Shown here piece by piece: positions 36,786-47,298 of a stretch of 64,000 nt of DNA. Location of the stretch: positions 682,001 through 746,000 of the forward strand of contig JBCAML010000013.1 of NCBI GenBank assembly GCA_038503075.1, written 5' to 3'. The stretch is from Gyromitra esculenta. Lineage: Eukaryota; Ascomycota; Pezizomycetes; Pezizales; Discinaceae. The notes under the pieces are model-generated. The model searched no databases. It saw nothing but the letters and a program-made list of their open reading frames with translations, and was not told the origin of the DNA. The translations under genes and the position numbers were made by a program. How positions within the stretch are numbered: the first letter of the stretch is position 1; every line of letters begins with the position of its first letter.

Positions 36786-39188
36786 ATGATCTGGCACGCA
36801 AAGAAGTCGGCAAGGAGGTTTCAAATGGATAATGTTGTCTTATTAGATCCCAAGTTTAGGCATCTTTTGATGAACCCTGAGACCCCAATTTGCTTCCTCG
36901 GAATGGACTTTATGATCAAATACCCACACTTGATGTTCGAGCCAGAATACAATGTTTATGGTGACTTAGGGTTTAAACTGGTTAAAGGCCCGTTCGTAGA
37001 TAGATCTTATGACTTATCTACGAACGCTTGGAAGGAAGCTATCGTTCATGTGGATGGCTATCACAACGTGGATACCGGAAATATTGGCTACGGGGTCTTT
37101 TTTAAGTCTGGATCCATTTTCAACTCTTTTGGGGGAGTTAGTAAGTGTGGTCCTCTTGGTAATAAACTTGACAGTCTACGGGAAGAACGCGGTATCCTAG
37201 TAGCTATTGTTAAGGCTCTGCAAATCTTTGAAACTTTATCAACTGGGAGCTACTTGATCCCTAAGACCGTGATTATTAAAACTTCAAGCAGTGATATCGA
37301 AGGAATGCTTATTCCTATCAAATGGTTTGCAACCCGAATCCGTCCCCCGTACGGCGATCAACATGAGCAAGATCTCGAGAAAATATTCCCTCCGAATGTG
37401 CGCGATGTTGCAATGTACTATTATCACAAATTTGTTCAGAGACAACCAAGATTTAAAGTGAAGATTGAATGTGTCCCCGCAGGAGAAATTCCCGGTGAAG
37501 TCCTCGCCGCGCGGTTGCTAGCCATTGCTGGTGCCGAAATGGAAGAGTTCCGCATGAAGACGGGGGGTAGTGAACTTAAAAGCAAGCCATTGTGGGGTTA
37601 TCATAACACGACGGGGCTACAATCTTCAAATATAATCACCTTGGAAAGTTACCTCGAACTAAGGGGTAGTTCTATCTATGTCTCTTTTGGAACTGACGGC
37701 TATTTCCTTATTTCGCGGAAGAAAGTCTCCGCAGCAATGGTAGAGGTAGATAGAGCAGGCCTAAGAAATTCCATGGGAAGTGAAACGAGCAACAAACCTA
37801 AACAGGAAGTTATCAATATCTCAAGCGAGCCCGGAGGGCCACGGACGTATCCCATGAAACCTTCTAGTGATAGTTTTTATTTATCCTCCCTCACGAGAAC
37901 TGCACTAAGGGATTCTTGGGAGGTGAAGCCCAAGCCAAGGATAGATCCGTACTCTCATAAATACAAAGCCTACGTTCTCAATGCATCTCAGAGACTATCG
38001 GAGTTCGACCATGATTGGGATATAGAAACAAAAAATGTTGTGCTACCTTCGGTACTGAAAACTGAAACTGAACAACGTAGCTTGGATACCACAAAGCAGG
38101 CGCGCTGTGGTGACCCGTGCCCAAGGGAGGGAGTCTTATGTCATCGGGGAGATGGTGTTATCTTGAAGAGAGAATGCGCGGCCGATTCTCGGGGGAATGA
38201 GCTTGACTTGCTCAATAATCCGCTAGAGAAAGGGAAAACTCAGAACGATGTCCGCAAGAAGAGAAAGCCCGAGCTAAATAATGCAGCGAGCCAATCGGAG
38301 GCGCACTGCGGAGTGGATTGTGATTGCAGAATCCTAGGGGGATGCAAATGTCAACCAGATTGCAAATGTGAGACCAAGAAAAATGTTAGAGCGAAGCTAG
38401 AGATAGGACAAAGATTGGTCGAAATGATAAAAGAAGACCTGGGAGATAAACCTAAGTCTTGGAGACCTACAGGAGTTAGTCATCCGCAAACGCTAGCAGA
38501 CGTTAAGGCAGCGACGGAGACTAAGTTGGAACGCTATCTTATCGATAGTGAGAAATCGAAACCTTCATATTTTACAATATTTCCTGACGAAGGACTCGAG
38601 TACCAGCTTGATCCTAACTCAAGCCTAGGCACACTCCATAGAAACTGGGGGCTAACGTCTAAACTTGCTAACAAGAAGAAAACAGATGCGGGAAGAAAAG
38701 AACTGAGTGTTCATGTTGGTGGTAAATTACCTTATAGAGATGGAAAAACTGTGGAGCAACTCATGGAGCATAAAGCATACCTAATCGGATGCGAAGAAAC
38801 GCCTGAGTACTGTGGTATTTCATATTCGTGCAAATCGCAGTCCGAGGAATCAATACGCGCCGAATACCACGGGCGTCCTACGGCGATAGAATATACTGAA
38901 GCACTGCAGTATAAAGAAAGACATGAAAATTATGAGGTGGACAGATCTACCTGGGAGCAGAACCCTACAGAACAAAAACATCTTGAAACATGCCGATTTC
39001 CTCGTAACCGGGAGTTTTCTGAGTTGCCTATACGTACCCAGGCAGTGAACCGTAATCTGATACCAAAGATCTCTGAAGATCATAAAAACTTGAATGAAAC
39101 TTCCCACAAGAGTTGTTGTTCTTTTGAATACTCTCTTGATAATCGAAGTTCAAGTGAATATATCCCATTAGATATGTTTATGATTTAG
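36786..39188 (+). CDS. Unrecognised protein with degenerate RNase-H-like domain and metallothionein-like Cys cluster
   Basis: A single open frame of about 801 codons from the first ATG (MIWHAKKSARRF). I do not recognise the whole protein. An RNase-H-like fold is suggested by IVHVDGYHN...GNIGYGVFF (37044-37105), LREERGILVAIVKAL, VIIKTSSSDIEGM and IPGEVLAARLLA. Against cellular fungal RNase-H-like proteins, the first Asp (37053) and the Glu (37185) are kept, the Asp of the usual TDS is Ser (37284), and the final Asp is Arg (37512). It is therefore probably not an active nuclease. The middle and end are hydrophilic and probably disordered. A cluster C-x3-C-x-C-x5-C-x-C-x3-C-x-C lies at 38307-38369, like metallothionein or a zinc knot. 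A frame this long in AT-rich DNA is hardly chance. Confidence 0.65.
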   Translation: MIWHAKKSARRFQMDNVVLLDPKFRHLLMNPETPICFLGMDFMIKYPHLMFEPEYNVYGDLGFKLVKGPFVDRSYDLSTNAWKEAIVHVDGYHNVDTGNIGYGVFFKSGSIFNSFGGVSKCGPLGNKLDSLREERGILVAIVKALQIFETLSTGSYLIPKTVIIKTSSSDIEGMLIPIKWFATRIRPPYGDQHEQDLEKIFPPNVRDVAMYYYHKFVQRQPRFKVKIECVPAGEIPGEVLAARLLAIAGAEMEEFRMKTGGSELKSKPLWGYHNTTGLQSSNIITLESYLELRGSSIYVSFGTDGYFLISRKKVSAAMVEVDRAGLRNSMGSETSNKPKQEVINISSEPGGPRTYPMKPSSDSFYLSSLTRTALRDSWEVKPKPRIDPYSHKYKAYVLNASQRLSEFDHDWDIETKNVVLPSVLKTETEQRSLDTTKQARCGDPCPREGVLCHRGDGVILKRECAADSRGNELDLLNNPLEKGKTQNDVRKKRKPELNNAASQSEAHCGVDCDCRILGGCKCQPDCKCETKKNVRAKLEIGQRLVEMIKEDLGDKPKSWRPTGVSHPQTLADVKAATETKLERYLIDSEKSKPSYFTIFPDEGLEYQLDPNSSLGTLHRNWGLTSKLANKKKTDAGRKELSVHVGGKLPYRDGKTVEQLMEHKAYLIGCEETPEYCGISYSCKSQSEESIRAEYHGRPTAIEYTEALQYKERHENYEVDRSTWEQNPTEQKHLETCRFPRNREFSELPIRTQAVNRNLIPKISEDHKNLNETSHKSCCSFEYSLDNRSSSEYIPLDMFMI

Positions 39189-40669
39189 GGTTAGATAAAT
39201 CGTAAGCTACGAAGTGATGCGGGAAATCATTGAAATCGAGAAGGCTGGGGCCCCGAAAAGGCTGAAACATCTCTTTGTTGTTGGGGGGATTTTCGATGTG
39301 TCTTCGTTTTGTTTGTTTGGTTGACTCAAGTTGCTCATTGTGGAGCGATGGATTTTCAGTGCACAGATACCTTTCGCTACATTCTTCAGTAGAGTGACGG
39401 GGTTGGGGTAGACAATTATGGAGCGTACGACTTGTAAATCGAGCGTGGGACTACGTGTATGTGTATTCAGCTTGATTAGGGAAAGGGAATTTTAACTAAG
39501 AGCTATACAAACTAAAAACGATAGCTGTTACATTTTTGTCATATGTACTATTGCTATAATTCCTAAAGTGAAATTAAGAGGGGCGTACGTTGGGCAAGTA
39601 CATGCAGCAACAATTATGCTGTTGAGTTTAGTAAAAAAATTTGTCAGGCCCAAGTCGCTACTATTACTTGCGCTAGCTATTGATATAAACAACCATAATT
39701 GCCTAAATACTTTGTATTTTTATTGTTATAGTGCTCTCCAAGAAATATCATTAGTTAAGTCCTAGGCGTAGCTTAATTTAGGTGTCTTGCTAACTAGAGA
39801 TCAGACTCTGCTAGATCTCGCTTGGATTCAGGATCAAGGGTGGGATTTCAGTTCCTACATGTATCTGAGAGGGCTTGTGTAACCATATAGGCACCTCTTT
39901 AGTTTCCCTTTGTCATTCGGGGGTGTCATCAACCATTTGCGTAGCTCCTTTAGAAGGACATGTCAGGGTAAATATACATCACGAGTGATCAGTCGATAAC
40001 GAGATTTCGTGGCTTGAGTTTATGCAACCTACTATATTTTTAAAGTATTCTTTATTCTTATAGGAACCAAGTATTATACTTCAAGCGTTTTTAAGAAGGA
40101 AACCGCTGAGTTCTGGGTTCTTGTTGCTGGCGGAAAGCAAGCTACGTTTACAAAGATTTATATCATACCATCAATTGTCATGGTGTCGCTTAGAGGGGTC
40201 GGGGAACGGACGCTTGTTCGACTGCCTCCCAGGGAAGGTTAATCGACGACGCGCTGGGTTTAGACAATAAAGCTTGGGGCCTAACATAAAGGGTTAGGTA
40301 CGTATACAGACTTTTGTTCTAGTCGTTTATTTTGCCTTAGGATTTATCACAGAAATCCTACTAATGGAATAAGTATACGATAATAACAACAGTGGCGTCA
40401 TCGAAATATAATGCAAGTGTAAAGCACCATTCCGTAACTAGTATGAAGCATCGGATGCCCACTTGAATACGTGATGGCCACAGTGATTGCTCATTAACTA
40501 CATGCACTACAATGTTAATTTTTAGCTTCGGTTTTCAATTTATCGAGTGACAGTACGTGAATAGCCTACTGTGTAACATTAACGTCATCGCAGGGATTCT
40601 GAGTGAATATCCAGGCGATTGCAATTCCTATATCGAAAAATAATTCTAGATAATAAACCATATATCAAG
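39189..40669. other. Spacer, no gene seen
   Basis: AT-rich DNA after the RNase-H-like ORF, with one TACATGTA at 39856. The only frame above 60 codons (39568-39765) has no recognisable features. The last few hundred nt should hold the amidohydrolase promoter. Confidence 0.55.
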
Positions 40670-42403
40670 ATGGAGTTTGACGAGGACCCTCCGCTTGTCA
40701 TCCACGACGTCCACTTCGTCAACGATGAGCTCTGCAACGCTTATACTATAGCTATCGAGAACGGTCGGGTCTCCTCCATAAATCCTAGCCCCGCCCCTGG
40801 TGGGCCGCCAGCCCACGTCCCCTACAGCACAAACATCAATGGAAACCACGGAATCATCATGCCGAGCATGTGCCATCCGCATATCCATCTTGATAAACCA
40901 TACCTGATCCAGCATGGCCCACCTATGGTCTGTGGGAGCTTCGCCGAGGCGCTCGAGTTGACGAATTTCTCAAAGCAGGAATATACAGAACAGGATTTGC
41001 TGGCGAGAGGGAGGAGACTGATATTAGAGAGTGTGCAGGCGGGGGTAACCAGTATGAGAGCTCACGTGGAGGTTGATACGATGGTGGATATGAAGTGTTT
41101 AGACGTAGGTTTGGCGCTGAAAAAGGAGTTTGGGGGTGAAGGACGGGGCATTTGTGATATTCAAATTGCTGGTGAATAACCTCCTCTCCTGTTATTTTGT
41201 AAGTAAAGTGGTTGAGGAGTATGGGGGGGGGGTTAATTCAAATTCGTATAGTATTTGCACAGGAAGCGGCTTTTGTCGGCGACGATAATGGCCTGGCTAT
41301 GCGGAAGTTGTTTTTCACAGCCTGCGCAAAGGAGGGAGTCGATGCGGTTGGATCAACGCCATATGTAGAACCTAACGTTACGCTGTCGAAGCAAAATATT
41401 GACTGGATAGTTGACCTTGGTAACTGGGATATTTCTCTACCTCCCCTCCCCCTCCCCACATCTTGTTTACAGAAAAAAACCCGAAGGCTCAGATTTCTGA
41501 AATAAAGCTTGAGAAGGGTAGCCATGCTTCATAGGAAACATCTGGATATACATTTAGATGTAAGTTTCTCTCCAGAGCTCCGAAATCCCTTTCATCTCGG
41601 TTAATTTTCGCTATATTCCAGTATACGCTTGATCCAAAATGCGAACCCCTGGTCTATCATCTCATCAAAACGCTCAAAAACCGCGACTGGGTAGCCCTTA
41701 TGCCGTCGAACCTCCGAATAACTCTCGGCCACTGCACCCGTCTCTCCCTGTTCCCCCCGTTCCAGCTTCAACAGCTCCAGGCAAAAATCGCATCCAAAAG
41801 ACTCCCAATCCACTTCATCGGGCTCCCGACAAGCGATCTGTATATGATGGGCCAAAGCGTCGCCGACGGCCCTGCTACAGGCGGAGCAGCTGTTCCCAGG
41901 GGCACTATTCCCGTCCTGGATTGGATTAGGAATTACAGCTTCGACGTGGCGCTGGGGGTTAATAACGTTGGGAATGCGTTCACGCCGATGGGAGGAGCGG
42001 ATCCGTTGGCTATGATAGCGGGTATTGGGGTAGTCTATCAGGGCGGCAGCGAAAGCGATTGCAGATTGCTTTTAGTACGTTTTTTATTTTTTTATTTTTT
42101 TATTTTACAATTCCTTAAATTAAGTGGCAGAGCCCTGACTTCCCCTTCTCCCCCGTGATATAGGAATGTATCACCACTCGAGCGAAGAATTCCATCGGGG
42201 CTCTACTGGATGGAGATTGGAACGGGGGTAATAACGACAGCCTAACACTCTCGGTGGGTGATAGGGCGGATATTGTGATTGTTGGCGTGAGAAGCCGAGA
42301 TATGGGGGTACATGAGCTGGTGGTGGATCCGGGATACGAGAGGATTGTCATCAAGAACGGGAAGGTAATTTCTAAGAGAATTGTAGAGAGGTGGGTCGCA
42401 TAG
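40670..42403 (+). CDS. Cytosine-deaminase-like metal-dependent amidohydrolase
   Basis: A cytosolic amidohydrolase of the CodA/cytosine deaminase-like group, which hydrolyses C-N bonds in ring or amide substrates with a bound metal. Motifs: MPSMCHPHIHLDKPYL (metal-binding HxH plus Lys), TSMRAHVEVD, VFAQEAAF, KHLDIHLDYTLDP (a metal His on the third strand), ITLGHCTRL, GLPTSDLYMMG, VALGVNNVGNAFTP and ECITTRAKNSIG. Exons 40670-41171, 41252-41419, 41522-41559 (38 nt), 41622-42074 and 42164-42403 sum to 1,401 nt, giving 466 residues. The tiny third exon is required to create DLAMLHRKHLDIHLD. A Gly/Ala-rich insertion of about 15 residues (QSVADGPATGGAAV) lies between DLYMMG and PRGTIP. Substrate unknown. 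The gene is intact. Confidence 0.88.
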
Positions 42404-42751
42404 ACTATAAGCGTGAAAGAGTAGCTCGTTCTAATGAAGTCATTTTTTAAAAAAATGGGCGGGGGTGAAATTGTCCAAGAATCATGCATAATCACTCGCT
42501 TCATGGAACAAATTCGGATCCCATTCTCGATGGTCGGCATTTAAGAAGGTATAAACTGCTGGTAATTGGCACGAAGCGAAGCGTAAGGGTACACTAGTTA
42601 CATCCATAATCGACATAAAAGCTATGTACGGGGGGGCTTTAAATTGTACAGCATCAAACCAGCAGTGATAACGTTTCCATGAAGATCCACCATAAAACCC
42701 ATTAAAATACAATATCGAATCCCACACACACAAAAGACATTCCCTAGACGT
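42404..42751. other. Convergent 3' region
   Basis: About 350 nt between the amidohydrolase stop and the stop of the wall protein on the other strand; both 3' UTRs. Nothing else is seen. Confidence 0.6.
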
Positions 42752-43618
42752 TTACAACAAAGCCATGACGCTGACACCGAAAACCATAAGAGCGGCAAGG
42801 CTGCCAAATGCAGTAGTCTTGGACGAGCCGTTTGTGGTTGCCACCACCACGCTCTGCGAGGGAGTGGCTACGGTAGTGTTCGAGCTCGCGGTGGCGCTCA
42901 CGTTGGACAGGGTGGAAGCAATGGTAGAGTTCAAGCCGGAAGCGGAGCCTGTTGCCGTGGGGAAAGAGCTGGCAGACATCTTGGTAGTCCCACTAGCGGA
43001 GGAGGCGTCAGAGGTTCTGGTAGCGTACTTGGTTGAAGCGGTTGCGGATGCGTGTGCTAGGGACAGAAGCTCAGTCGCGGTAGCATCGAATGAAACCACG
43101 TAGCCATCTGCCGAGTAGGTCATCCCCGGCCCTGCAGTTGCAATATACGACAAGTATGCCGCGGGGTCGAAGCTCTTTGTCTCCCATCCGGGGTTCGCGG
43201 TGATCGTGCTGCTCGCTCCGGTGTCCGTGTTGACTGAAACGCAGCCAGGCTGAGCGAATTCGCAAAGGTATCCGGAACACATGCAAAGACCGTCGTTGTC
43301 GCCGGTATAGCTGATACCGCTATCAGAGAGATAATTGTCATAGTTGATGTCGTCTGAGCTAGATGGAGTGGAACTAGTTGTGACGATTGGCGCAACACTT
43401 GATGTGGTAGTAGCTAGGACGACGATTGATGTAGTGACCGGGGCAACAGTGGATGTAGCAAGGGTGGTGTCGACTACAGTAGGTCCGACGTAGCCCGGGC
43501 ATCCGGGAACGGTGGTCTTTGGGGGAGCTCTGCCACCACCGCAATCAAGATAGGCGAGCGCAGTCGACGCGGAGAAGACCGCAACCAGCGTGGAAATGCG
43601 AAGAGTTGAGTACTGCAT
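42752..43618 (-). CDS. Secreted Ser/Thr-rich GPI-anchored cell-wall protein
   Basis: A single-exon protein of 288 residues. It has a signal peptide (STLRISTLVAVFSASTALA), then a Cys-containing head (YLDCGGGRAPPKTTVPGCP). A Thr/Ser/Val-rich stalk leads to a central region with LCMCSGYLCEFAQPGC and then a long Ser/Thr/Ala stretch that should be O-mannosylated. The C-terminus has a GPI signal: small residues (TTNGSSKT) followed by the hydrophobic tail AFGSLAALMVFGVSVMALL. It should sit in the plasma membrane or wall. I recognise the architecture but no named family. The start is the only Met giving the signal peptide; the leader just upstream is a CAAA repeat. Confidence 0.85.
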   Translation of the reverse strand: MQYSTLRISTLVAVFSASTALAYLDCGGGRAPPKTTVPGCPGYVGPTVVDTTLATSTVAPVTTSIVVLATTTSSVAPIVTTSSTPSSSDDINYDNYLSDSGISYTGDNDGLCMCSGYLCEFAQPGCVSVNTDTGASSTITANPGWETKSFDPAAYLSYIATAGPGMTYSADGYVVSFDATATELLSLAHASATASTKYATRTSDASSASGTTKMSASSFPTATGSASGLNSTIASTLSNVSATASSNTTVATPSQSVVVATTNGSSKTTAFGSLAALMVFGVSVMALL

Positions 43619-43620
43619 CT

Positions 43621-43638
43621 TGTTTGTTTGTTTGTTTG
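43621..43638 (-). repeat. CAAA microsatellite in the 5' leader of the wall-protein gene
   Basis: On the + strand TGTTTGTTTGTTTGTTTG; on the coding strand this is four to five CAAA units ending two nt before the start codon. CAA-rich unstructured leaders are common at well-translated fungal genes; the effect here is inferred. Confidence 0.6.
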
Positions 43639-45638
43639 GGCGGAAAATTAGTGATTGACGAAGATTATATTACGGGTCGCAGAGAAGGATTGAAAGAACG
43701 GCGGTGGCAGTAATTACGAGACGAGAGATATCGTGAACGAGCGTGAGGATCGGGATTTGCGTGTCAAAAGAGGGACTGGAAGCGCGATGGGGAGGAAAAG
43801 TGAAGTGAAATGGAAGCCGCTTTATACGATCAACGGTATACGGGCTTGCTCGGAAGGAAGAAGAGCTTCCGCGCCACCCGACCCAACCGAGACAAGGGCG
43901 CTCAGGGTGACTCCTCGAAGGCCGTCCAAGGGTTGGGATCGCAATGGGATCACACATTCATGCACTGATTGGACGCAATTTCGATCCTGAACCGTGCATC
44001 AGATGCCGGCAACCAGGTCCCCGGATTGATTTCATGCAGAATTCCCCTGGCATCGGACTGCAACAAGCCACCGAAGCCACCGTCTCTCCTCGTCTATCGC
44101 TGATTAGAGACCGCTGGATCCCGAGAGGGAGCAGTGCAGCTTGGCGAGTATCTCGAGTTCTCCTCCGCCTCATCGCCAGAGCGTTAAAGCTTGATTTGGG
44201 TCCCTGGCCCCTGTCCTGTTAATGCGGTGCCTGGCCCAGCAGCAGCCCCTGAGGCCCAATACGACTGGCCCCTGTTCGCGCCAGGATCCATGAGTCACTT
44301 GGAAGCCGACATGCCCTCAAGCGCGCAAGGATAAATAGCCGTTGCCGGTGCTCTAATTCAGCCAAGGCCGATGCCCCCAAACCTAATTTCACAGACTGCA
44401 AAACAAGGGTCTTGGCGAGCTTGTGTCTCCTGTCTTATAGCAACGGATATTACCCCTAATAAAGTGCTTATGTTAACGCTTGAAATATCGAAATAACTGG
44501 AGGTCGAGAATCCACACCCTTCTATCCTTGAAAAATTAAATATGATAACGGCACAACTGGAATCGGAGAAGTGAGCGGATAACACGCCGAGTGAGGAACC
44601 ATGACATATATCCAACCCTCTTATAGGCTCCCTAAGGAGAGAAATCCTCGAAAAGAAATGATTTCTCCCTATTTCCTCCTTTTAGTACATCTATACAATC
44701 CATCTGCCTCCGACAACACCATTGTCTCACCTTCCACTGTCAGCGATACCGTCTTTTCTCTTTACGAGGTTTCGTAATTATAACTGCACCAGCACTTCAA
44801 CTTTCAGTACTCAAGTCCACCCCATCCCAGGAGCTATGTTCCTTTTTGGTATACCCGTGCATAGTAGCGTGGCGACATCCCCTAGCTACCTAGGATCGTA
44901 GGATCGGCTCCGTTTTCCAGTAGCGACCTAGACATTCTTCCACGTCCTAGAATCGCTGTCCCTCGAGTCATGTTCTCCTTAAAAAAGAATTGACAGGCCG
45001 AAATACCTACCCTTTCTTCAACAGTACATGTAGTTATATTACCTCTAAATGCCCGCCGTGTATGGTTAGGCGTAGTGGTGTAAACTGGTGACTGGTGTGC
45101 TCAGACATTTTTTCGGGCCCTGTAGATAGAGACTCTGCCTCTACTCTATATTAGCACCCTTATTAACCAAGAGCCTGATATCCTTCGGTTACAGTCCCAA
45201 TGGAGGGCGCTGGAAGCTCTCGTCCACGTTTTAGGGAATTACGAGATCTTCTGAGAACAGGGTTGGGCCCGCATGCGGTCACGAAATCAACTTCTGCCCC
45301 CCTCTCCCCCCCGATGTATTTCCCTGGATCATAACGGGTCTTCCGATCGTGTATCTTTCCAATTACGGTAATACCGGGGCATCCCTCCCGGATTAATGGT
45401 TTGTTTTTTTGTTTTTTTTTCTTTCTTCCCTGTCGCGGCTGTCCAGAAGAGGACAGATATTGCATATTCATCTCGTGTCCCCGAATTTGTGAGGGACTGG
45501 GGTGAGGTTAGGAGGGAGAAAAAGGTCGGCGACGGGCTCAAGTTCTTCGTTAATCTGGAGAAGGTACTCGTTTGGTAAGCCGAGTAATTGTTTTTTTTTC
45601 CTTCGATGTCTTTGCAGTATAGTGCCGAGCTACATGTA

Positions 45639-45763
45639 CCCGTATTCTCATGACGTTTTTAAAACGGGCTACCTCTGCATCCCATATAAAATAGACAAGT
45701 TCAGGGCAGTTTGTATGATATGCGGACCTAGCCCATTTTAAAAACGTCGTGAGAATACGAGTG
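45639..45763. mobile_element. MITE-like element, family F, flanked by TACATGTA
   Basis: A 125-bp element. The left arm starts CCCGTATTCTCATGACGTTT; the right arm, reversed, reads CACTCGTATTCTCACGACGT. Arms of about 35 bp extend to GGGCTA. Each end is bordered by an exact TACATGTA (45631-45638 and 45764-45771). Because the octamer is palindromic it may be an 8-bp target duplication, part of the terminal repeats, or the site around a simple TA duplication. Confidence 0.65.
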
Positions 45764-45979
45764 TACATGTATGTATGCAAGTATGGAGAAGTTCGTAAAA
45801 CGAAGTTGTTGTCGTGTTGTGGGGTGAACCAATGCGCATTGCATATGGGGCTAAATATAGAACACATATTATTGGTATTTAATACTTTACAAGTTCCAGA
45901 AAGAGAGAGCACCTGCAGATACAAATATCCTGCATAATATATTAAAGTGCCAAGTCTTTTCGCGCGCATCAACAAACCC

Positions 45980-45999
45980 CCTTCCTTCCTTCCTTCCTT
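45980..45999. repeat. CTTC microsatellite
   Basis: Five tandem CCTT/CTTC units in a non-coding region. Ordinary simple repeat. Confidence 0.8.
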
Positions 46000-46383
46000 T
46001 AACAAACAGCTCCATCACTAGCTTTAGGGTCTATATACGGTACTGACACACATCGCATATTCTCGGTGTTGGGATGAACAGCATTGGGAGGTTTCGACAA
46101 ATAAAGCTAGCGGGATAAATGAAGCCTCTTGAAAATCACCCTCCTTCACTGATCATCTAACTTATTTTGCAGCCAATACGATCATTGGCAAGTAGGCAGC
46201 AGACTTGTCCCAAAGATAAAATCGAACCTGCGCGTGCGCATCTCCACTATATATTTCACAATTCCAAAAAAAAAAAAAACCGCCACATATGCATATCGAG
46301 CCCCCCACCCTGTATCGTTGATTCAAGAATAGAGAGATATATATAAATAAGAAAAACAGCATGCACGAGTAGAGTACAATCAG

Positions 46384-46399
46384 AAGAGAGAGAGAGAGA
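46384..46399. repeat. GA dinucleotide run
   Basis: About eight GA/AG units followed by A-rich and T-rich homopolymers; non-coding. Confidence 0.8.
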
Positions 46400-47298
46400 A
46401 AAACCTTCTTCGATCGTCCCCCTTCTTTTTTTTTTTCCCTATAGGTAAACTAGACACAAAAAAAAAACACCCTCCCGTATCCCTTCGATCCATCCATCTG
46501 GAAACGATTGTAAGTGACGATATAAAAAAAAGGAAAAAGGAAAACTAACGAATGCATGGGGGAAAGGGGACCAAAGACCAAGCAAAAACAAAAACTAATG
46601 AAATCGAGGTAAGCAAAAACAAACAAACTCCTAGGCTGGATGGCTGACTGAAGGAAATGAAGGGGATGGACATCTAAGATACACTCGGGCAATCCAAAAC
46701 GCATGCTTTTGAAAGGGACTGTGAACTTACAAAAGAAAAAGTTAACTCGGTCGTAAAGGAGAAACTGCATATGAAATAAAGATTAAAGGAAAATGATGAG
46801 ACCGAGCTGAGAGAGAGAGCAATAACATGTGTGTGAGAGAAAACAATAAAGTAACCTATGCTCCTAAAGTAAAATAAATAAATAAAGAAACTACCTATAC
46901 TGTACTTGCCAGATCCCACGCGCATAAAAACAGAATGCAAGAAATAGGATCCAAATGAACTGATGAGCCGAAAAACGTATACACTAGTCCTGGAGTAGTA
47001 CTAAGAGTAGTAGTAATCAATGACGTAAAAGACACAAGGAATCGTACGCAAAAACAAGTCGAAAAAAGTTTGAAAATTTCAAAACACCCTACAATGGTAT
47101 CCTCAACAACAGTCTTCATATCCCTTATCGTTTCAGAGCAACCGAACAATACTGACACCACGCCAAGCCCAGTAAAAAAAAAGAACACAATGAAAAACGG
47201 TACATATCCACATTTGCCTCCACCCGTATAAAAAGGTTTTTTCTGTAAAAATAACTTTAATTTTTCTTCCTTTCGCTTCAAAGTTTTCCCTGTGGTCG

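Larger units (their letters stand above)
43619..47298. other. Intergenic region with simple repeats and one palindromic element
   Basis: About 3.7 kb without a supportable gene. It contains TTTG repeats at 43621-43638, a family F element at 45639-45763, CTTC repeats at 45980-45999, a GA run at 46384-46399, and long A/T homopolymers around 46,265-46,460. Frames in 45,550-46,950 are composition artefacts. Sequence nearest 47,298 is the 3' flank of the kinase gene. Confidence 0.6.

Noticed and set aside
36429..39188. Interpretation as an LTR retrotransposon
   Set aside because: No reverse transcriptase, integrase or long terminal repeats are visible, and the RNase-H-like part resembles cellular fungal proteins more than Ty3/gypsy ones.
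45550..46005. 151-codon reverse-strand frame
   Set aside because: It passes through element F and simple repeats and has no features of its own.
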